Assembly: GCF_009791395.1 (NCBI RefSeq)
Contig: NZ_WSZK01000023.1
Location: 130,899-194,898 of the forward strand
DNA: 64,000 bases
DNA from: Halomarina oriensis
Lineage (GTDB): Archaea; Halobacteriota; Halobacteria; Halobacteriales; Haloarculaceae
Direction of reading: 5' to 3'
Both the position numbers and the translations under genes were made by a program. Under the pieces are notes generated by a model that was not told the origin of the DNA, searched no databases, and was given only the letters and a program-made list of their open reading frames with translations. Below are positions 42,497 through 53,259 of the stretch, piece after piece; the first letter of the stretch is position 1; each line of letters starts with the position of its first letter.

Positions 42497-42919
42497 TCAC
42501 GGCCCGTCTCGTGGAATCGGCCCGTCGAACTCGTACTCACTTGCCCAGTTGATGGCCGGATGGTCGATTTCGGCTTCGAACCGGAGTTCCATCTTCTGCG
42601 TCGTCGCGTCCTCGATCGGAATCCAGTACAGCACCGAGGTGGGTGGATAGCGAACCGCGAACGCGTCGACACGACCCTGGTACGTCCTCTCGTCGTACTC
42701 GCCGTCGCGAGTGGTCTGTGAGTGGGTGTTGAACCGTATCGTGTCCGTCTTGTTCTGCCAAGCGGTCTTGCACTGGACCCTGTAGAACCGGTCGTCCCCC
42801 TCCACGACGAGGTCGTACGGGTCGTTGTCCCCGAACGGAACGCTAACCGAGTACCCACTGGCCATCAGGCGAGCTAAAACGGTCGCTTCGGTCGTATCCC
42901 CGACGTCCTTACTGTTCAT
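42497..42919 (-). CDS. PD-(D/E)XK endonuclease-like protein
   Basis: 140 residues. The N-terminal half has the nuclease core: Glu11, Asp36 in NDPYDLVVE, and QCK (Q49-C50-K51, in the place of D/E-x-K). It fits the group-I-intron-associated PD-(D/E)XK family (PF11645 type). The C-terminal half is a beta-rich tail (YPPTSVLYWIPIEDAT). No methyltransferase or integrase nearby, so it is an orphan DNA nuclease of unclear role. It is transcribed from near tRNA-Asp. Confidence 0.78.
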   Translation of the reverse strand: MNSKDVGDTTEATVLARLMASGYSVSVPFGDNDPYDLVVEGDDRFYRVQCKTAWQNKTDTIRFNTHSQTTRDGEYDERTYQGRVDAFAVRYPPTSVLYWIPIEDATTQKMELRFEAEIDHPAINWASEYEFDGPIPRDGP

Positions 42920-43010
42920 ATTGGACCAGACTCACCGGGTGCGTACAATCAGCGCACCGGTTTGGAACCACCGAGCAGCGGTGCCGCTCATCGCGTTGAA
43001 ATCAGAGAAG

Positions 43011-43083
43011 CGCCCGAGGCGGGATTTGAACCCGCGTCACAACCGTGACAGGGTTGTATGATGGGCCACTACACCACCCGGGC
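43011..43083 (-). tRNA. tRNA-Asp (anticodon GTC)
   Basis: 73 bases. Acceptor GCCCGGG pairs with the 3' strand of CTCGGGC (one T-G), discriminator G. Anticodon stem CAACC/GGTTG, loop CTGTCAC, anticodon GTC. T arm GCGGG-TTCAAAT-CCCGC. Complete; no CCA encoded, no intron. Confidence 0.97.
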
Positions 43084-43113
43084 ACCCTGTACTCACTCGT
43101 AACCCGGAGATAC

Positions 43114-43120
43114 ATTTAAG
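43114..43120 (-). promoter_or_regulatory. TATA box of tRNA-Asp
   Basis: The minus strand reads CTTAAAT, about 31-37 bases before the mature tRNA 5' end at 43083. It implies a short 5' leader removed by RNase P. Confidence 0.5.
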
Positions 43121-43214
43121 ACTTTCCAAACGTTCGCTCCTGTACCTGTGGTAGCGCCCGACAGAGGGACAGATTAACGTTCCCTCGTGGCGAAGGAAGA
43201 GGCAGTGCCTGACG

Positions 43215-43232
43215 GCACGGCGACAGCCGTGC
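43215..43232. other. Perfect 7-base hairpin upstream of the RNA polymerase operon
   Basis: GCACGGC at 43215-43221, loop GACA, then GCCGTGC at 43226-43232; about 86 bases before the rpoH ATG. It might be a regulatory palindrome or part of the operon leader; no promoter box is obvious between it and rpoH. Confidence 0.4.
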
Positions 43233-43317
43233 TTCCCGTGGATAGTAAGCGTTTTGTCCCCCGGCCGAATAACCCGCTGTAGTATCTCGTGATAGCTTTC
43301 TCCACCGTCAGGAACAC

Positions 43318-43548
43318 ATGGTAGACGCAAGCCAACACAATCTCGTTCCCGAGCACACCATCGTCGAGGAGGAGGAACTCGAAGGGGTGCTGGACGAGTA
43401 CAACATCGACCGCACAGACCTGCCGAAAATCAAGCGCCGCGACCCACCGCTCCGCGAACTGGACGTGGAGGTAGGTGACGTCATCCGTATCGACCGCGAA
43501 TCACGAACAGCAGAGCGAGCCGTCGTCTATCGACTGGTTATAGAATGA
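43318..43548 (+). CDS. rpoH: DNA-directed RNA polymerase subunit H (Rpb5)
   Basis: 76 residues, the short archaeal Rpb5 C-terminal-type subunit. Readable elements are [47 protein letters not shown] and AVVYRLVIE. It heads the RNA polymerase operon; the stop codon overlaps the B'' start (ATGA). Confidence 0.97.
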   Translation: MVDASQHNLVPEHTIVEEEELEGVLDEYNIDRTDLPKIKRRDPPLRELDVEVGDVIRIDRESRTAERAVVYRLVIE

Positions 43549-45109
43549 ACAGGGCAGACCGCCGCACCATCTCTCGACAGTACTTCTCGCGTGACCGCCT
43601 CGCAGAACACCACTTCCGGTCGTTCAACGCGTTCCTCGAACGGGGGATGCAGGAGGTCGTCGACGAGAAAGAGACCATCGACACCGACATCGGCGACAAG
43701 GAGGGGCAAGAACCCGTCTTCGTCGAACTCGGTGACGTCCGTGTCACGACGCCGCGCGTGCGTGAGGCGGACGGCAGTGAGGAACTGCTGTACCCACAGG
43801 AGGCACGCCTCCGGAACATCACGTACGCCGCGCCGGTGTTCATGGAGATGACCATCATCCGTGGGGGGAAAGAAGAAGAAGAGCACGTCGTCGACACCGC
43901 CGAGACGAAGGTGGGCCGGATGCCCATCATGGTCGGCTCCTCGAAGTGCAACATCCACGGCTTCTCCGACGAGGAACTCGTCGAGATCGGTGAGGACCCC
44001 GCCGACCCCGGTGGCTACTTCATCGTCAACGGCTCCGAGCGCGTGCTGATGACCTCGGAGGACCTCGCACCGAACAAGATCCTCGCCGAACACGACACGA
44101 AGTACGGCGACGACATCCAGGTCGCCAAGACGTTCAGTCAGCGTCGTGGCTACCGCGCGCTCGTGCTCTGTGAGCGCAACCGCGAGGGGCTGCTCGAAGT
44201 GTCGTTCCCCTCCGTCTCGGGGAGCATCAACTTCGTCACGCTCGTGCGTGCGCTCGGGGTGGAGTCCGACGAGGAGATCGTCCACCGCGTCAGCGACGAC
44301 CCCGAAATCGTGAAGTTCATGCTGGAGAACCTGGAGGCCGCCGAGGTCCAGTCGACCCCGGAGGCTATCGAGACGCTCGGGAAACGCGTCGCGTCGGGCC
44401 AGGGGAAGAACTACCAGCTGAAACGCGCCAACTACGTCATCGACCGGTACCTCCTGCCGCACCTCCACGAGGACGGCATCGACGAGGAGGAGGTCCGCCT
44501 CAACAAGGCGTTCTACCTCTGTCGGATGGCCGAGGCGTGTTTCGAACTCGCGCTCGGGCGGCGCGACGCCGACGACAAGGACCACTACGCCAACAAGCGC
44601 CTGAAGGTCAGCGGTGACCTGATGCGTGACCTGTTCCGCACCGCGCTGAACAAGCTGGCACGCGACGTGAAGTACCAGCTCGAACGCGCGAACATGCGCA
44701 ACCGGAACCTCTCGGTCTCGACGGTCTCCGTTCGGACGTGCTCACCGAGCGCCTCGAACACCCCATCGCCACGGGCAACTGGGTCGGTGGGCGCTCGGGC
44801 GTGAGTCAGCTCGTCGACCGGACGGACTTCATGGGAGTTCTCTCTCACCTGCGACGCCTGCGCTCGCCGCTGAGTCGCTCGCAGCCCCACTTCGAGGCCC
44901 GCGACCTGCACGCGACCCAGTGGGGTCGCATCTGTCCCTCGGAGACGCCGGAGGGACCGAACTGTGGGCTCGTCAAGAACTTCGCGCAGGCGATGGAGCT
45001 CAGTCAGGACGTCGCCGACGAGCGGGGTCTGAAACGGGAGCTCTCGGCGATGGGCGTCGAGGGCATCCCGGGTATCGAGACGTTCGACCAGCAGCCAGCA
45101 GACGACTAA
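43545..45109 (+). CDS. DNA-directed RNA polymerase subunit B'' (carries one frameshift)
   Basis: Two frames together give a 521-residue B'' (first half of Rpb2). It contains [70 protein letters not shown], and [20 protein letters not shown] at the end. The first frame leaves the family after NLSVSTV (about 44720) and the second resumes at [11 protein letters not shown]. Inserting one G after 44726 restores STVVRSDV, so a single-base deletion is present. As the subunit is essential, a sequencing or assembly indel is most likely. Splitting of Rpb2 into B'' and B' is normal in haloarchaea. Starts within the rpoH stop (ATGA), and ends one base before the B' ATG. Confidence 0.93.
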
Positions 45110-45110
45110 C

Positions 45111-46937
45111 ATGAGCCAGTCACGAGAAGCGAAAGTCTACGTCAACGGAAGCCTGGTCGGGACGCACCCCGACCCGAACAAGCTCGCGAGCGACATCCGT
45201 CAGGCGCGCCGTCGCGGCGACGTCAGCCAGATGGTCAACGTCTCCGTGCGCGAGCGCACGGGCGAGGTCATCGTCAACGCCGACGCCGGCCGTGCCCGTC
45301 GCCCCCTCATCGTCGTCGAGGACGGCGAACCGCGCGTCGACGAGGAGGACATCGAGGCGCTCGACGCCGACCAGATAACGTTCGAGGACTTCGTCGAGAC
45401 CGGAGCCATCGAGTTCATCGACGCCGAGGAGGAGGAGGACATCTACGTCGCGGTCGACGAGGATGAGGTCAGCGAGGACCACACCCACCTCGAGATCGAC
45501 CCGCAGCTCATCTTCGGTATCGGTGCCGGGATGATTCCGTACCCCGAACACAACGCCTCGCCCCGCATCACGATGGGGTCGGGGATGGTCAAACAGTCGC
45601 TCGGGCTGCCGAGCGCGAACTACCGCATCCGGCCGGACACCCGGCAGCACCTGCTGCACTACCCACAGCTCTCGATGGTCAAGACCCAGACCACCGAACA
45701 GATCGGGTACGACGACCGGCCGGCCGCACAGAACTTCACCGTCGCGGTGATGAGCTACGAGGGGTTCAACATCGAGGACGCGCTCGTCATGAACAAGGCG
45801 TCGGTCGAGCGTGCGCTCGCTCGTTCTCACTTCTTCCGGACCTACGAGGGCGAGGAACGGCGTTACCCTGGCGGGCAGGAGGACCGCTTCGAGATTCCCT
45901 CCGACGAGGTCCGTGGCGCACGCGGCGAGGACGCGTACACGCACCTCGACGAGGACGGCCTCGTCAACCCCGAGACGGTGGTCGACGAGAACGACGTCCT
46001 GCTCGGGAAGACGAGTCCCCCGAGATTCCTCGAAGAGCCCGACGACATGGGCGGGCTGTCGCCCCAGAAGCGCCGTGAGACGAGCGTCACGATGCGCTCG
46101 GGCGAGGACGGCGTCGTCGACACGGTGACGCTGATGGAGGGCGAGGACGGCTCGAAGCTCTCGAAGGTCTCGGTGCGCGACCAGCGCATCCCCGAACTCG
46201 GGGACAAGTTCGCGTCCCGACACGGTCAGAAGGGGGTCGTGGGCCACCTCGCTCCACAGGAGGACATGCCGTTCACCCAGGAGGGGATGGTTCCGGACCT
46301 CATCCTCAACCCGCACGCGCTGCCGTCGCGGATGACGGTGGGGCACGTCCTGGAGATGCTCGGCGGGAAGGTCGGCGCGCTCGAAGGGCGACGCGTCGAC
46401 GGGACCGCCTTCCAGGGCGAGGACGAGGAGGAACTGCGCAGCGCGCTGGAGGAGAAGGGCTTCGACTCCGCGGGCAAGGAGGTCATGTACTCCGGTATCA
46501 CCGGCGAGCGCATCGAGGCCGAGATCTTCGTCGGCGTCATCTTCTACCAGAAGCTGTACCACATGGTCTCGAACAAGATTCACGCGCGGTCGCGCGGGCC
46601 GGTGCAGGTGCTGACCCGTCAGCCCACCGAGGGGCGTGCGCGTGAGGGTGGACTGCGTGTCGGGGAGATGGAGCGCGACGTGCTCATCGGGCACGGCGCG
46701 GCGATGGCGCTCAAAGAGCGCCTCCTCGACGAGTCCGACCGCGAGTACATCGATATCTGTGGCAACTGTGGGATGACCGCCGTCGAGAACGTCGAGCAAC
46801 GGCGCATCTACTGTCCGAACTGCGAGGAGGAGACGGACATCCACCGCGTCGAGATGAGCTACGCGTTCAAACTGCTGCTCGACGAGATGAAGGCGCTGGG
46901 CATCGCCCCGCGAATCGAACTGGAGGACGCAGTCTAA
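45111..46937 (+). CDS. rpoB: DNA-directed RNA polymerase subunit B'
   Basis: 608 residues, second half of Rpb2. Landmarks: [39 protein letters not shown] (with the catalytic-centre Glu-Asp), [23 protein letters not shown], and the C-terminal zinc site CGNCGM...CPNCEE. It closes the active site together with A'. The start is one base after the B'' stop, and the stop is one base before the A' ATG, so the operon is tightly coupled. No frameshift here. Confidence 0.97.
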   Translation: MSQSREAKVYVNGSLVGTHPDPNKLASDIRQARRRGDVSQMVNVSVRERTGEVIVNADAGRARRPLIVVEDGEPRVDEEDIEALDADQITFEDFVETGAIEFIDAEEEEDIYVAVDEDEVSEDHTHLEIDPQLIFGIGAGMIPYPEHNASPRITMGSGMVKQSLGLPSANYRIRPDTRQHLLHYPQLSMVKTQTTEQIGYDDRPAAQNFTVAVMSYEGFNIEDALVMNKASVERALARSHFFRTYEGEERRYPGGQEDRFEIPSDEVRGARGEDAYTHLDEDGLVNPETVVDENDVLLGKTSPPRFLEEPDDMGGLSPQKRRETSVTMRSGEDGVVDTVTLMEGEDGSKLSKVSVRDQRIPELGDKFASRHGQKGVVGHLAPQEDMPFTQEGMVPDLILNPHALPSRMTVGHVLEMLGGKVGALEGRRVDGTAFQGEDEEELRSALEEKGFDSAGKEVMYSGITGERIEAEIFVGVIFYQKLYHMVSNKIHARSRGPVQVLTRQPTEGRAREGGLRVGEMERDVLIGHGAAMALKERLLDESDREYIDICGNCGMTAVENVEQRRIYCPNCEEETDIHRVEMSYAFKLLLDEMKALGIAPRIELEDAV

Positions 46938-46938
46938 C

Positions 46939-49860
46939 ATGAGTGTCAATTCCTCACCCAAGGAGATCGGGTCTCTCAGCTTCGGGCTGATGAACCCCGA
47001 GGAGTACCGCGACATGTCGGCCACGAAGGTCATCACGGCCGACACCTACGACGACGACGGGTTCCCCATCGACATGGGGCTGATGGACCCGCGACTGGGC
47101 GTCATCGACCCCGGTCTGGAGTGCAAGACCTGCGGCAAGCACAGCGGGTCGTGTAACGGGCACTTCGGCCACATCGAACTGGCCGCCCCCGTCATCCACG
47201 TCGGGTTCTCGAAGCTCATCCGCCGTCTGCTGCGCGGGACGTGCCGCGAGTGTTCGCGGCTCTGTCTCGACGAGGACGAGCGCGAGGAGTTCCGGAACAA
47301 CCTCGAACGGACGCGCCAGCTCGGCGACGACCTCAACGACGTCACCAAGGCCGCCATCCGGCAGGCCAGAAAGAAAAAGCGCTGTCCGTACTGCGGGGAG
47401 AAGCAGTACGACATCAACCACGAGAAGCCGACCACGTACTACGAGGTCCAGGACGTGCTCGCGGCGGACTACACCGACCGCATCGCCGCGGCGATGGAGG
47501 GCCGTCCCGTCGGTGACGAGGAGGAAGGTGACGTCGACCGGGAGGCGCAGTCGCCCTCGGACGTCGCCGACCAGACGGGTATCGACGCCTCGCGTATCAG
47601 CGAGATCCTCTCCGGTGAGTTCCGGCCGCGACCGGACGACCGCAAGGCCCTGGAGAAGGCGCTGAACGTCGACCTCACCGAGGAGGACATGAACAAGCTG
47701 ATGCCCTCGGACATCCGCGACTGGTTCGAGAACATCCCCGACGAGGACATCCGCGTGCTGGGTATCAGCGCCGAGAAGTCCCGCCCCGAGTGGATGATTC
47801 TGACCGTCCTGCCCGTGCCGCCGGTGACGGCCCGTCCCTCCATCACGCTGGACAACGGCCAGCGGTCGGAGGACGACCTGACCCACAAGCTCGTGGACAT
47901 CATCCGCATCAACCAGCGGTTCATGGAGAACCGCGAGGCGGGTGCGCCACAGCTCATCATCGAGGACCTGTGGGAACTGCTCCAGTACCACGTGACGACG
48001 TTCATGGACAACGAGATTTCGGGCACGCCGCCCGCCCGTCACCGCTCCGGCCGTCCGCTCAAGACCCTCAGCCAGCGGCTGAAGGGCAAAGAGGGACGCT
48101 TCCGTGGCTCGCTCTCCGGGAAACGCGTCAACTTCTCGGCGCGAACCGTCATCTCGCCGGACCCGACGCTGTCGCTCAACGAGGTCGGTGTCCCCGACCG
48201 TGTCGCGACCGAGATGACCCAGACGATGAACGTCACCGAGCGTAACATCGCGGAGGCCCGCCGCTACGTCCAGAACGGCCCCGAGGGTCACCCCGGCGCG
48301 AACTACGTCAAGCGGCCGGACGGGCGTCGGCTGAAGGTGACCGAGAAGAACTGCGAGGAACTGTCCGAGAAGGTCGAGGCCGGCTGGGAGGTCAACCGCC
48401 ACCTCGTCGACGGCGACATCGTCATCTTCAATCGACAGCCGTCGCTCCACCGGATGTCCATCATGGCCCACGAGGTCGTGGTGATGCCGTACAAGACGTT
48501 CCGACTCAACACCGTCGTCTGTCCGCCGTACAACGCCGACTTCGACGGCGACGAGATGAACATGCACGCCCTCCAGAACGAGGAGGCCCGTGCGGAGGCG
48601 CGCGTCCTGATGCGCGTCCAAGAGCAGATCCTCTCGCCGAAGATGGGCGAGAACATCATCGGGGCGATTCAGGACCACATCAGCGGGACGTACCTGCTGA
48701 CCAACGAGAACCCGAACTTCAACGAGACGCAGGCGCTCGACCTGCTCCGTGCGACGCGGGTCGACGAACTGCCCGAACCGGACGGCGAGAACGACGACGG
48801 GATTCCGTTCTGGACCGGTCGGACCATCTTCTCGGAACTGCTGCCGCCGGGACTCGAACTGGAGTTCTCCTCCTCGACGGGCGACACCGTCCGTATCGTG
48901 GACGGCGAACTGGTCGAGGGGACCGTCGACGAGGACGCCGTCGGTGCGTTCGGCGGCGAGGTCGTCGACACCATCTGCAAGCAGTACTCGACGACGCGCG
49001 CGCGGATGTTCATCAACGAGGTGGCGACGCTGGCGATGCGTGCCATCATGCACTTCGGGTTCTCGGTGGGTATCGACGACGAGTCGGTGCCCGGCGAGGC
49101 CGAAGAGCAGATCGGCGAGGCCATCGACAACGCCTACGAGCGTGTCGCGGAACTCATCGAGACGTTCGAGAACGGCGACCTCGAATCGCTGCCGGGGCGA
49201 ACCGTCGACGAGACCCTGGAGATGAAGATCATGCAGACGCTCGGGAAGGCCCGTGACTCCGCCGGTGACATCGCCGACGAGTTCCTCGAGGACGACAACC
49301 CGGCGGTCATCATGGCTCGCTCGGGTGCGCGTGGGTCGATGCTCAACCTCACGCAGATGGCTGGCTGTGTCGGCCAGCAGGCAGTGCGCGGCGAGCGCAT
49401 CAACCGTGGCTACGAGGACCGCACGCTGAGCCACTTCCCGCGCGACGACCTCTCGGCGGACGCTCACGGGTTCGTCGAGTCGTCGTACCGCTCCGGTCTC
49501 AGCCCGCGTGAGTTCTTCTTCCACGCGATGGGTGGGCGCGAAGGACTGGTCGACACGGCAGTCCGGACCTCGAAGTCCGGCTACCTCCAGCGGCGTCTCA
49601 TCAACGCGCTCTCCGAGTTGGAGACGCAGTACGACGGGACGGTGCGGGACACCAGCGACACCATCGTACAGTTCGAGTTCGGCGAGGACGGGACCTCTCC
49701 CGTCAAGGTCTCGTCGGACGACGACAACGACATCGACGTCGACGGCATCGCCGACGCCGTCCTCGAAGCCGAGTTCGGCGACGAGGGTGAGGAGTTCCTC
49801 ACCGACACACAGACCAACCTCTCCGAACAGATGGACAGCTTCATCGCAGGTGACGACTGA
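46939..49860 (+). CDS. DNA-directed RNA polymerase subunit A'
   Basis: 973 residues, N-terminal two-thirds of Rpb1. Zinc ribbon [18 protein letters not shown], second cysteine set CRECSRLCL and [10 protein letters not shown]. The catalytic motif NADFDGD is at 532-538, where three Asp bind Mg. The trigger-loop region is provided by A''. An insertion with a helix-turn-helix-like [17 protein letters not shown] (about 215) is common to haloarchaea. One base overlap with the A'' start (TGATG). Confidence 0.97.
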   Translation: MSVNSSPKEIGSLSFGLMNPEEYRDMSATKVITADTYDDDGFPIDMGLMDPRLGVIDPGLECKTCGKHSGSCNGHFGHIELAAPVIHVGFSKLIRRLLRGTCRECSRLCLDEDEREEFRNNLERTRQLGDDLNDVTKAAIRQARKKKRCPYCGEKQYDINHEKPTTYYEVQDVLAADYTDRIAAAMEGRPVGDEEEGDVDREAQSPSDVADQTGIDASRISEILSGEFRPRPDDRKALEKALNVDLTEEDMNKLMPSDIRDWFENIPDEDIRVLGISAEKSRPEWMILTVLPVPPVTARPSITLDNGQRSEDDLTHKLVDIIRINQRFMENREAGAPQLIIEDLWELLQYHVTTFMDNEISGTPPARHRSGRPLKTLSQRLKGKEGRFRGSLSGKRVNFSARTVISPDPTLSLNEVGVPDRVATEMTQTMNVTERNIAEARRYVQNGPEGHPGANYVKRPDGRRLKVTEKNCEELSEKVEAGWEVNRHLVDGDIVIFNRQPSLHRMSIMAHEVVVMPYKTFRLNTVVCPPYNADFDGDEMNMHALQNEEARAEARVLMRVQEQILSPKMGENIIGAIQDHISGTYLLTNENPNFNETQALDLLRATRVDELPEPDGENDDGIPFWTGRTIFSELLPPGLELEFSSSTGDTVRIVDGELVEGTVDEDAVGAFGGEVVDTICKQYSTTRARMFINEVATLAMRAIMHFGFSVGIDDESVPGEAEEQIGEAIDNAYERVAELIETFENGDLESLPGRTVDETLEMKIMQTLGKARDSAGDIADEFLEDDNPAVIMARSGARGSMLNLTQMAGCVGQQAVRGERINRGYEDRTLSHFPRDDLSADAHGFVESSYRSGLSPREFFFHAMGGREGLVDTAVRTSKSGYLQRRLINALSELETQYDGTVRDTSDTIVQFEFGEDGTSPVKVSSDDDNDIDVDGIADAVLEAEFGDEGEEFLTDTQTNLSEQMDSFIAGDD

Positions 49861-51104
49861 TGGCAGCGACTGACGACATCGAGACGGTCGTGGAGGGCTC
49901 GGACCTCCCGCGACGGCTGAAGGACAAGGTGTACGCCGTCCTCGACGAGAAGGACATCACGGACAGTGAGACGGCCATCGAGGTGGCCGAAGCGGTCGAG
50001 GAGCGCTACCTCGATACGCGGGTCGACCCGCTCGACCCCGTCGGGACCGTCTCCGCACAGTCCATCGGTGAGCCGGGGACGCAGATGACGATGAACACGT
50101 TCCACTACGCGGGCGTCGCGGAGATCGACGTCACGCAGGGGCTTCCCCGCCTCATCGAGCTGGTGGACGCCCGGAAGACGCCGGACACCCCGACGATGAA
50201 GGTGTTCGTCGACCCCGAGTACGTCGAGACCCGGATGGAAGAGACCGGCGAGGAGTACACCGAACGCGACGCGGCCCACGAGGTCGTCTGGCAGATCGAG
50301 GCGACACGCATCCTCGCGCTCGGTGACGTCTCGACGAACGTCGCGGACATGCTCGTCCGCATCGACCTCAACGGGGAGACGCTCCAAGAGCGCTGGCCGA
50401 CGGCGGGAACGACCGCCGAGATCACCGGCGAGATCGCCGAGACCATCGAGTCGAAACTCGACGTCGACGCCGTCGAACCCGACGACGCGACCATCGAGTT
50501 CGGCCCCGACGAACCGTCCTATCGTGGCCTGCTCCAGCTGGTCGAAGAGCTCCGCGAGATCGTCTTCAAGGGGCTGGGCGACGTCTCCCGCGTCGTCATC
50601 CGCAAGGAGCAGACCGAGGACCCCGACACCGACGACGAGGAGTTCGTCCTCTACACCGAGGGGAGCGCCTTCGGCAAGGTACTGGACATCGAGGGCGTCG
50701 ACGGCTCGCGGACGACGTGTAACAACATCCACGAGATATACCGCCAACTGGGCGTCGAAGCCGCCCGCGAGACCATCATCAACGAGACGATGAACACGCT
50801 CGAAGAACAGGGGCTGGGTAACGTCAACATCCGTCACCTGATGCTGGTCGCGGACATGATGACGAACCCCGGTACCATCGAGTCCATCGGTCGGCACGGC
50901 ATCTCCGGCAACAAGGACTCGGTGCTCGCGCGTGCGGCGTTCGAGGTGACGGTCAACCACCTGCTCGACGCCGCCATCCACGGCGAAGTCGACGACTTAG
51001 ACGGCGTGACGGAGAACGTCATCGTCGGCAAGCCCATCAAACTGGGCACCGGCGACGTGACGCTGCGGATGGGGTCGCGGACGGAATCGGAGAGCGCCGA
51101 CTGA
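49860..51104 (+). CDS. DNA-directed RNA polymerase subunit A''
   Basis: 414 residues, the C-terminal part of Rpb1 including the bridge/trigger region: [46 protein letters not shown] and the clamp region [24 protein letters not shown]...[11 protein letters not shown]. Coupled to A' by one-base overlap; followed immediately by nusA. Splitting of Rpb1 into A' and A'' is the archaeal norm, so this is not a frameshift. Confidence 0.97.
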   Translation: MAATDDIETVVEGSDLPRRLKDKVYAVLDEKDITDSETAIEVAEAVEERYLDTRVDPLDPVGTVSAQSIGEPGTQMTMNTFHYAGVAEIDVTQGLPRLIELVDARKTPDTPTMKVFVDPEYVETRMEETGEEYTERDAAHEVVWQIEATRILALGDVSTNVADMLVRIDLNGETLQERWPTAGTTAEITGEIAETIESKLDVDAVEPDDATIEFGPDEPSYRGLLQLVEELREIVFKGLGDVSRVVIRKEQTEDPDTDDEEFVLYTEGSAFGKVLDIEGVDGSRTTCNNIHEIYRQLGVEAARETIINETMNTLEEQGLGNVNIRHLMLVADMMTNPGTIESIGRHGISGNKDSVLARAAFEVTVNHLLDAAIHGEVDDLDGVTENVIVGKPIKLGTGDVTLRMGSRTESESAD

Positions 51105-51105
51105 G

Positions 51106-51525
51106 ATGCGTGTCACGCTGTCGGACGAGGCGTTGCGCTACATCACGCTGTTCGAAGACGAGACGGACGTGTCGGCCCGCGACTGTCTGGTCGACGACGA
51201 ACGACTGGTGTTCGTCGTCCCACCCGGCGAGATGGGAAAGGCCATCGGGCCGGACGGCCGGCACGTCAAGCGTGTCGAACGGCAGGTCGGCCGCCGTGTC
51301 GAACTCGTCGAGGACGCCGACACGCCCGAGGCGTTCGTCGCCAACGCGTTCGCGCCGGCAGCGGTCTACCACGTCACCATCAGTGAGAACGACGACCGCG
51401 TGGCGTACGTCGAGGTGGCCGACGAGGACCGCGGCGTCGCCATCGGGACGGACGGTCGGACCATCGACCGTGCCCGGACGCTCGCCGAACGGCACTACGA
51501 CGTGGACGACGTCGAACTGACGTAG
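51106..51525 (+). CDS. nusA: NusA-like transcription termination/antitermination factor
   Basis: 139 residues, the short archaeal NusA with two KH domains and no N-terminal RNAP-binding or S1 domain. KH motifs: GEMGKAIGPDGRHVKRVE and RGVAIGTDGRTIDRAR. The gene begins one base after rpoA'', the usual archaeal arrangement. RNA-binding factor acting in transcription. Confidence 0.95.
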   Translation: MRVTLSDEALRYITLFEDETDVSARDCLVDDERLVFVVPPGEMGKAIGPDGRHVKRVERQVGRRVELVEDADTPEAFVANAFAPAAVYHVTISENDDRVAYVEVADEDRGVAIGTDGRTIDRARTLAERHYDVDDVELT

Positions 51526-51622
51526 TCGGGCGACAGCACGCGGGTCGGACACCTCTTCGAGTCGAGGACGGGAGAACGGTGAGCGGCGTCGGTCGGGAGC
51601 GATACGGTCGGTCGTGTCGGGG

Positions 51623-51904
51623 TCAGCGCCGGACGCGGCGGACGAGCGCCAGCACGCCTGCGAGCACCGTCAGGAGGATGGTGATCAGCCCGAGGCAGAG
51701 GAAGATCGCGATGATGACCTGGATCATCTCGCTGTCGCCGATGAGCGGGACGATCAGGATGTCGATACCGAAGCCGATAGCGAACATAGCGACGACGAAG
51801 CCGACCGCTCGGGCGAGCAGCGACGACCCGAGCGAGGACGATGGGGATTGCTGTGCCGGGCGTTCGCGCTCTCCGGCGGCACCCTCGGACGATGCGTTTG
51901 CCAT
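51623..51904 (-). CDS. Small two-helix membrane protein inverted within the RNAP-ribosomal block
   Basis: 93 residues from the ATG at 51904. A polar N-terminus (MANASSEGAAGERERPAQQSPSSS) and two hydrophobic helices (VGFVVAMFAIGFGIDILIVPLIG; IQVIIAIFLCLGLITILLTVLAGVLALV), ending RRVRR. Small membrane proteins at this position, antisense between nusA and rpsL, are seen in many haloarchaea. Function unknown. Confidence 0.65.
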   Translation of the reverse strand: MANASSEGAAGERERPAQQSPSSSLGSSLLARAVGFVVAMFAIGFGIDILIVPLIGDSEMIQVIIAIFLCLGLITILLTVLAGVLALVRRVRR

Positions 51905-52045
51905 GTTCGGCCGATACAGTATCGAAGTACAAGAGGGTTCGGAGACGACACGGGCGCGACGCCTCCCGGTCCGAGCGAGTTGCGCCGCGGCCGGAATCCG
52001 CCGTCGCGTTCGTGAATACCCCGCACACGGCGGCGAAAAGGGAGC

Positions 52046-52053
52046 CTTAAGTA
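52046..52053 (+). promoter_or_regulatory. TATA box of rpsL
   Basis: CTTAAGTA ends 25 bases before the ATG at 52079, with an A-rich BRE-like CGAAAAGG upstream. rpsL-rpsG therefore has its own promoter and a leaderless start, separate from the polymerase operon. Confidence 0.52.
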
Positions 52054-52078
52054 GCTCGGGTAGGTACTTCGCTCCACT

Positions 52079-52507
52079 ATGGCGAACGGCAAGTACGCCG
52101 CGCGGAAGCTTCAGAAGGACCGCCAGAACCGACGGTGGTCCGACTCGAAGTACGCGCGTCGCGCTCGCGGGCTGGGCAAGAAGTCCGACCCGCTCGAAGG
52201 GGCCCCACAGGGCCGCGGTATCGTACTGGAGAAGGTGGGCATCGAGGCGAAACAGCCCAACTCGGCCATCCGGAAGTGCGTCCGAGTCCAGCTCATCAAG
52301 AACGGGAAGCAGGTCACCGCGTTCTGTCCCGGTGACGGTGCCATCTCGTTCATCGACGAACACGACGAGGTCACCATCGCCGGTATCGGCGGGGCGAAAG
52401 GTCGTGCGATGGGCGACCTCTCCGGTGTCAACTACAAGGTCGAGAAGGTCAACGGCGTCTCGATGATCGAACTCGTCCGCGGGAACGCGGAGAAGCCGGT
52501 GCGATAA
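52079..52507 (+). CDS. rpsL: 30S ribosomal protein S12 (uS12)
   Basis: 142 residues, archaeal-length uS12 (N-terminal extension [49 protein letters not shown]). The conserved decoding-loop sequence [20 protein letters not shown] and the C-terminal [20 protein letters not shown] are present. The stop overlaps the S7 start by one base (TAATG). Confidence 0.97.
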   Translation: MANGKYAARKLQKDRQNRRWSDSKYARRARGLGKKSDPLEGAPQGRGIVLEKVGIEAKQPNSAIRKCVRVQLIKNGKQVTAFCPGDGAISFIDEHDEVTIAGIGGAKGRAMGDLSGVNYKVEKVNGVSMIELVRGNAEKPVR

Positions 52508-53127
52508 TGAGCGAGGAAGAAGCTCCCGAACCCGACGCACCCGCTGGCACCGACGACGAGGAGTCGTCGGTCGACGCGCTGCTGTTCACGAAGTGGGACG
52601 TCTCGGACATCGTCTACTCCGACCCCTCGACGGAACGCTACATCACCGTGACACCCATCGCCCACACGATGGGTCGCCACGCGAACAAGCAGTTCAAGAA
52701 GAGCGAGATCAGCATCGTCGAGCGACTCATCAACCGCCTGATGCAGACCGACGAGAACACGGGCAGCAAGCAGAAGACGACCCAGATCGTCCGCGACGCT
52801 CTCGACATCGTCCACGAGCAGACCGACGAGAACCCGGTCCAGGTGCTCGTCGGGGCCGTCGAGAACTCCGGGCCGCGTGAGGAGACCGTCCGCCTCAAGT
52901 ACGGTGGCATCTCCGTCCCGAAGGCCGTCGACGTCGCTCCCCAGCGCCGCGTCGACCAGGCGCTGAAGTTCATCGCGCAGGGTACTCAGAGCGGGTCGTA
53001 CAAGACGAAGACGTCGGCCGCCGAGGCGCTCGCACGCACCCTCATCGGCGCGGCCGACTACGACGTGCAGGCCTACCCCATCAACCAGAAAGAGGAGAAA
53101 GAGCGCGTCGCCGCCGCCGCTCGCTAA
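52507..53127 (+). CDS. rpsG: 30S ribosomal protein S7 (uS7)
   Basis: 206 residues; the acidic N-terminal tail (about 25 residues) is a halophilic addition. Core blocks: LLFTKWDVSDIVYSDPSTERYITVTP, GRHANKQFKKSEISIVERLINRLM, NPVQVLVGAVENSGPREE and RRVDQALKFIAQG. Translationally coupled to S12. EF-2 is not adjacent but lies about 4 kb further. Confidence 0.97.
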   Translation: MSEEEAPEPDAPAGTDDEESSVDALLFTKWDVSDIVYSDPSTERYITVTPIAHTMGRHANKQFKKSEISIVERLINRLMQTDENTGSKQKTTQIVRDALDIVHEQTDENPVQVLVGAVENSGPREETVRLKYGGISVPKAVDVAPQRRVDQALKFIAQGTQSGSYKTKTSAAEALARTLIGAADYDVQAYPINQKEEKERVAAAAR

Positions 53128-53259
53128 CGCGGACTCTCGATTTCTCTCGTCTTCCGACCGCCCAGTCGCTTCGCCGTCGGTCGGTTTCTCGCGGCGACGA
53201 ACCCCGCGTGACTGGCCGCCGTCCGCACGCCTATCAGTCCTGCCCTCGTAGAGCGAGCT

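Noticed and set aside
46939..51104. Split of the largest RNA polymerase subunit into two genes as a possible frameshift
   Set aside because: A' and A'' are separate in archaea; both start with ATG, with one-base overlap, and both are complete. Only B'' has a real frame break.
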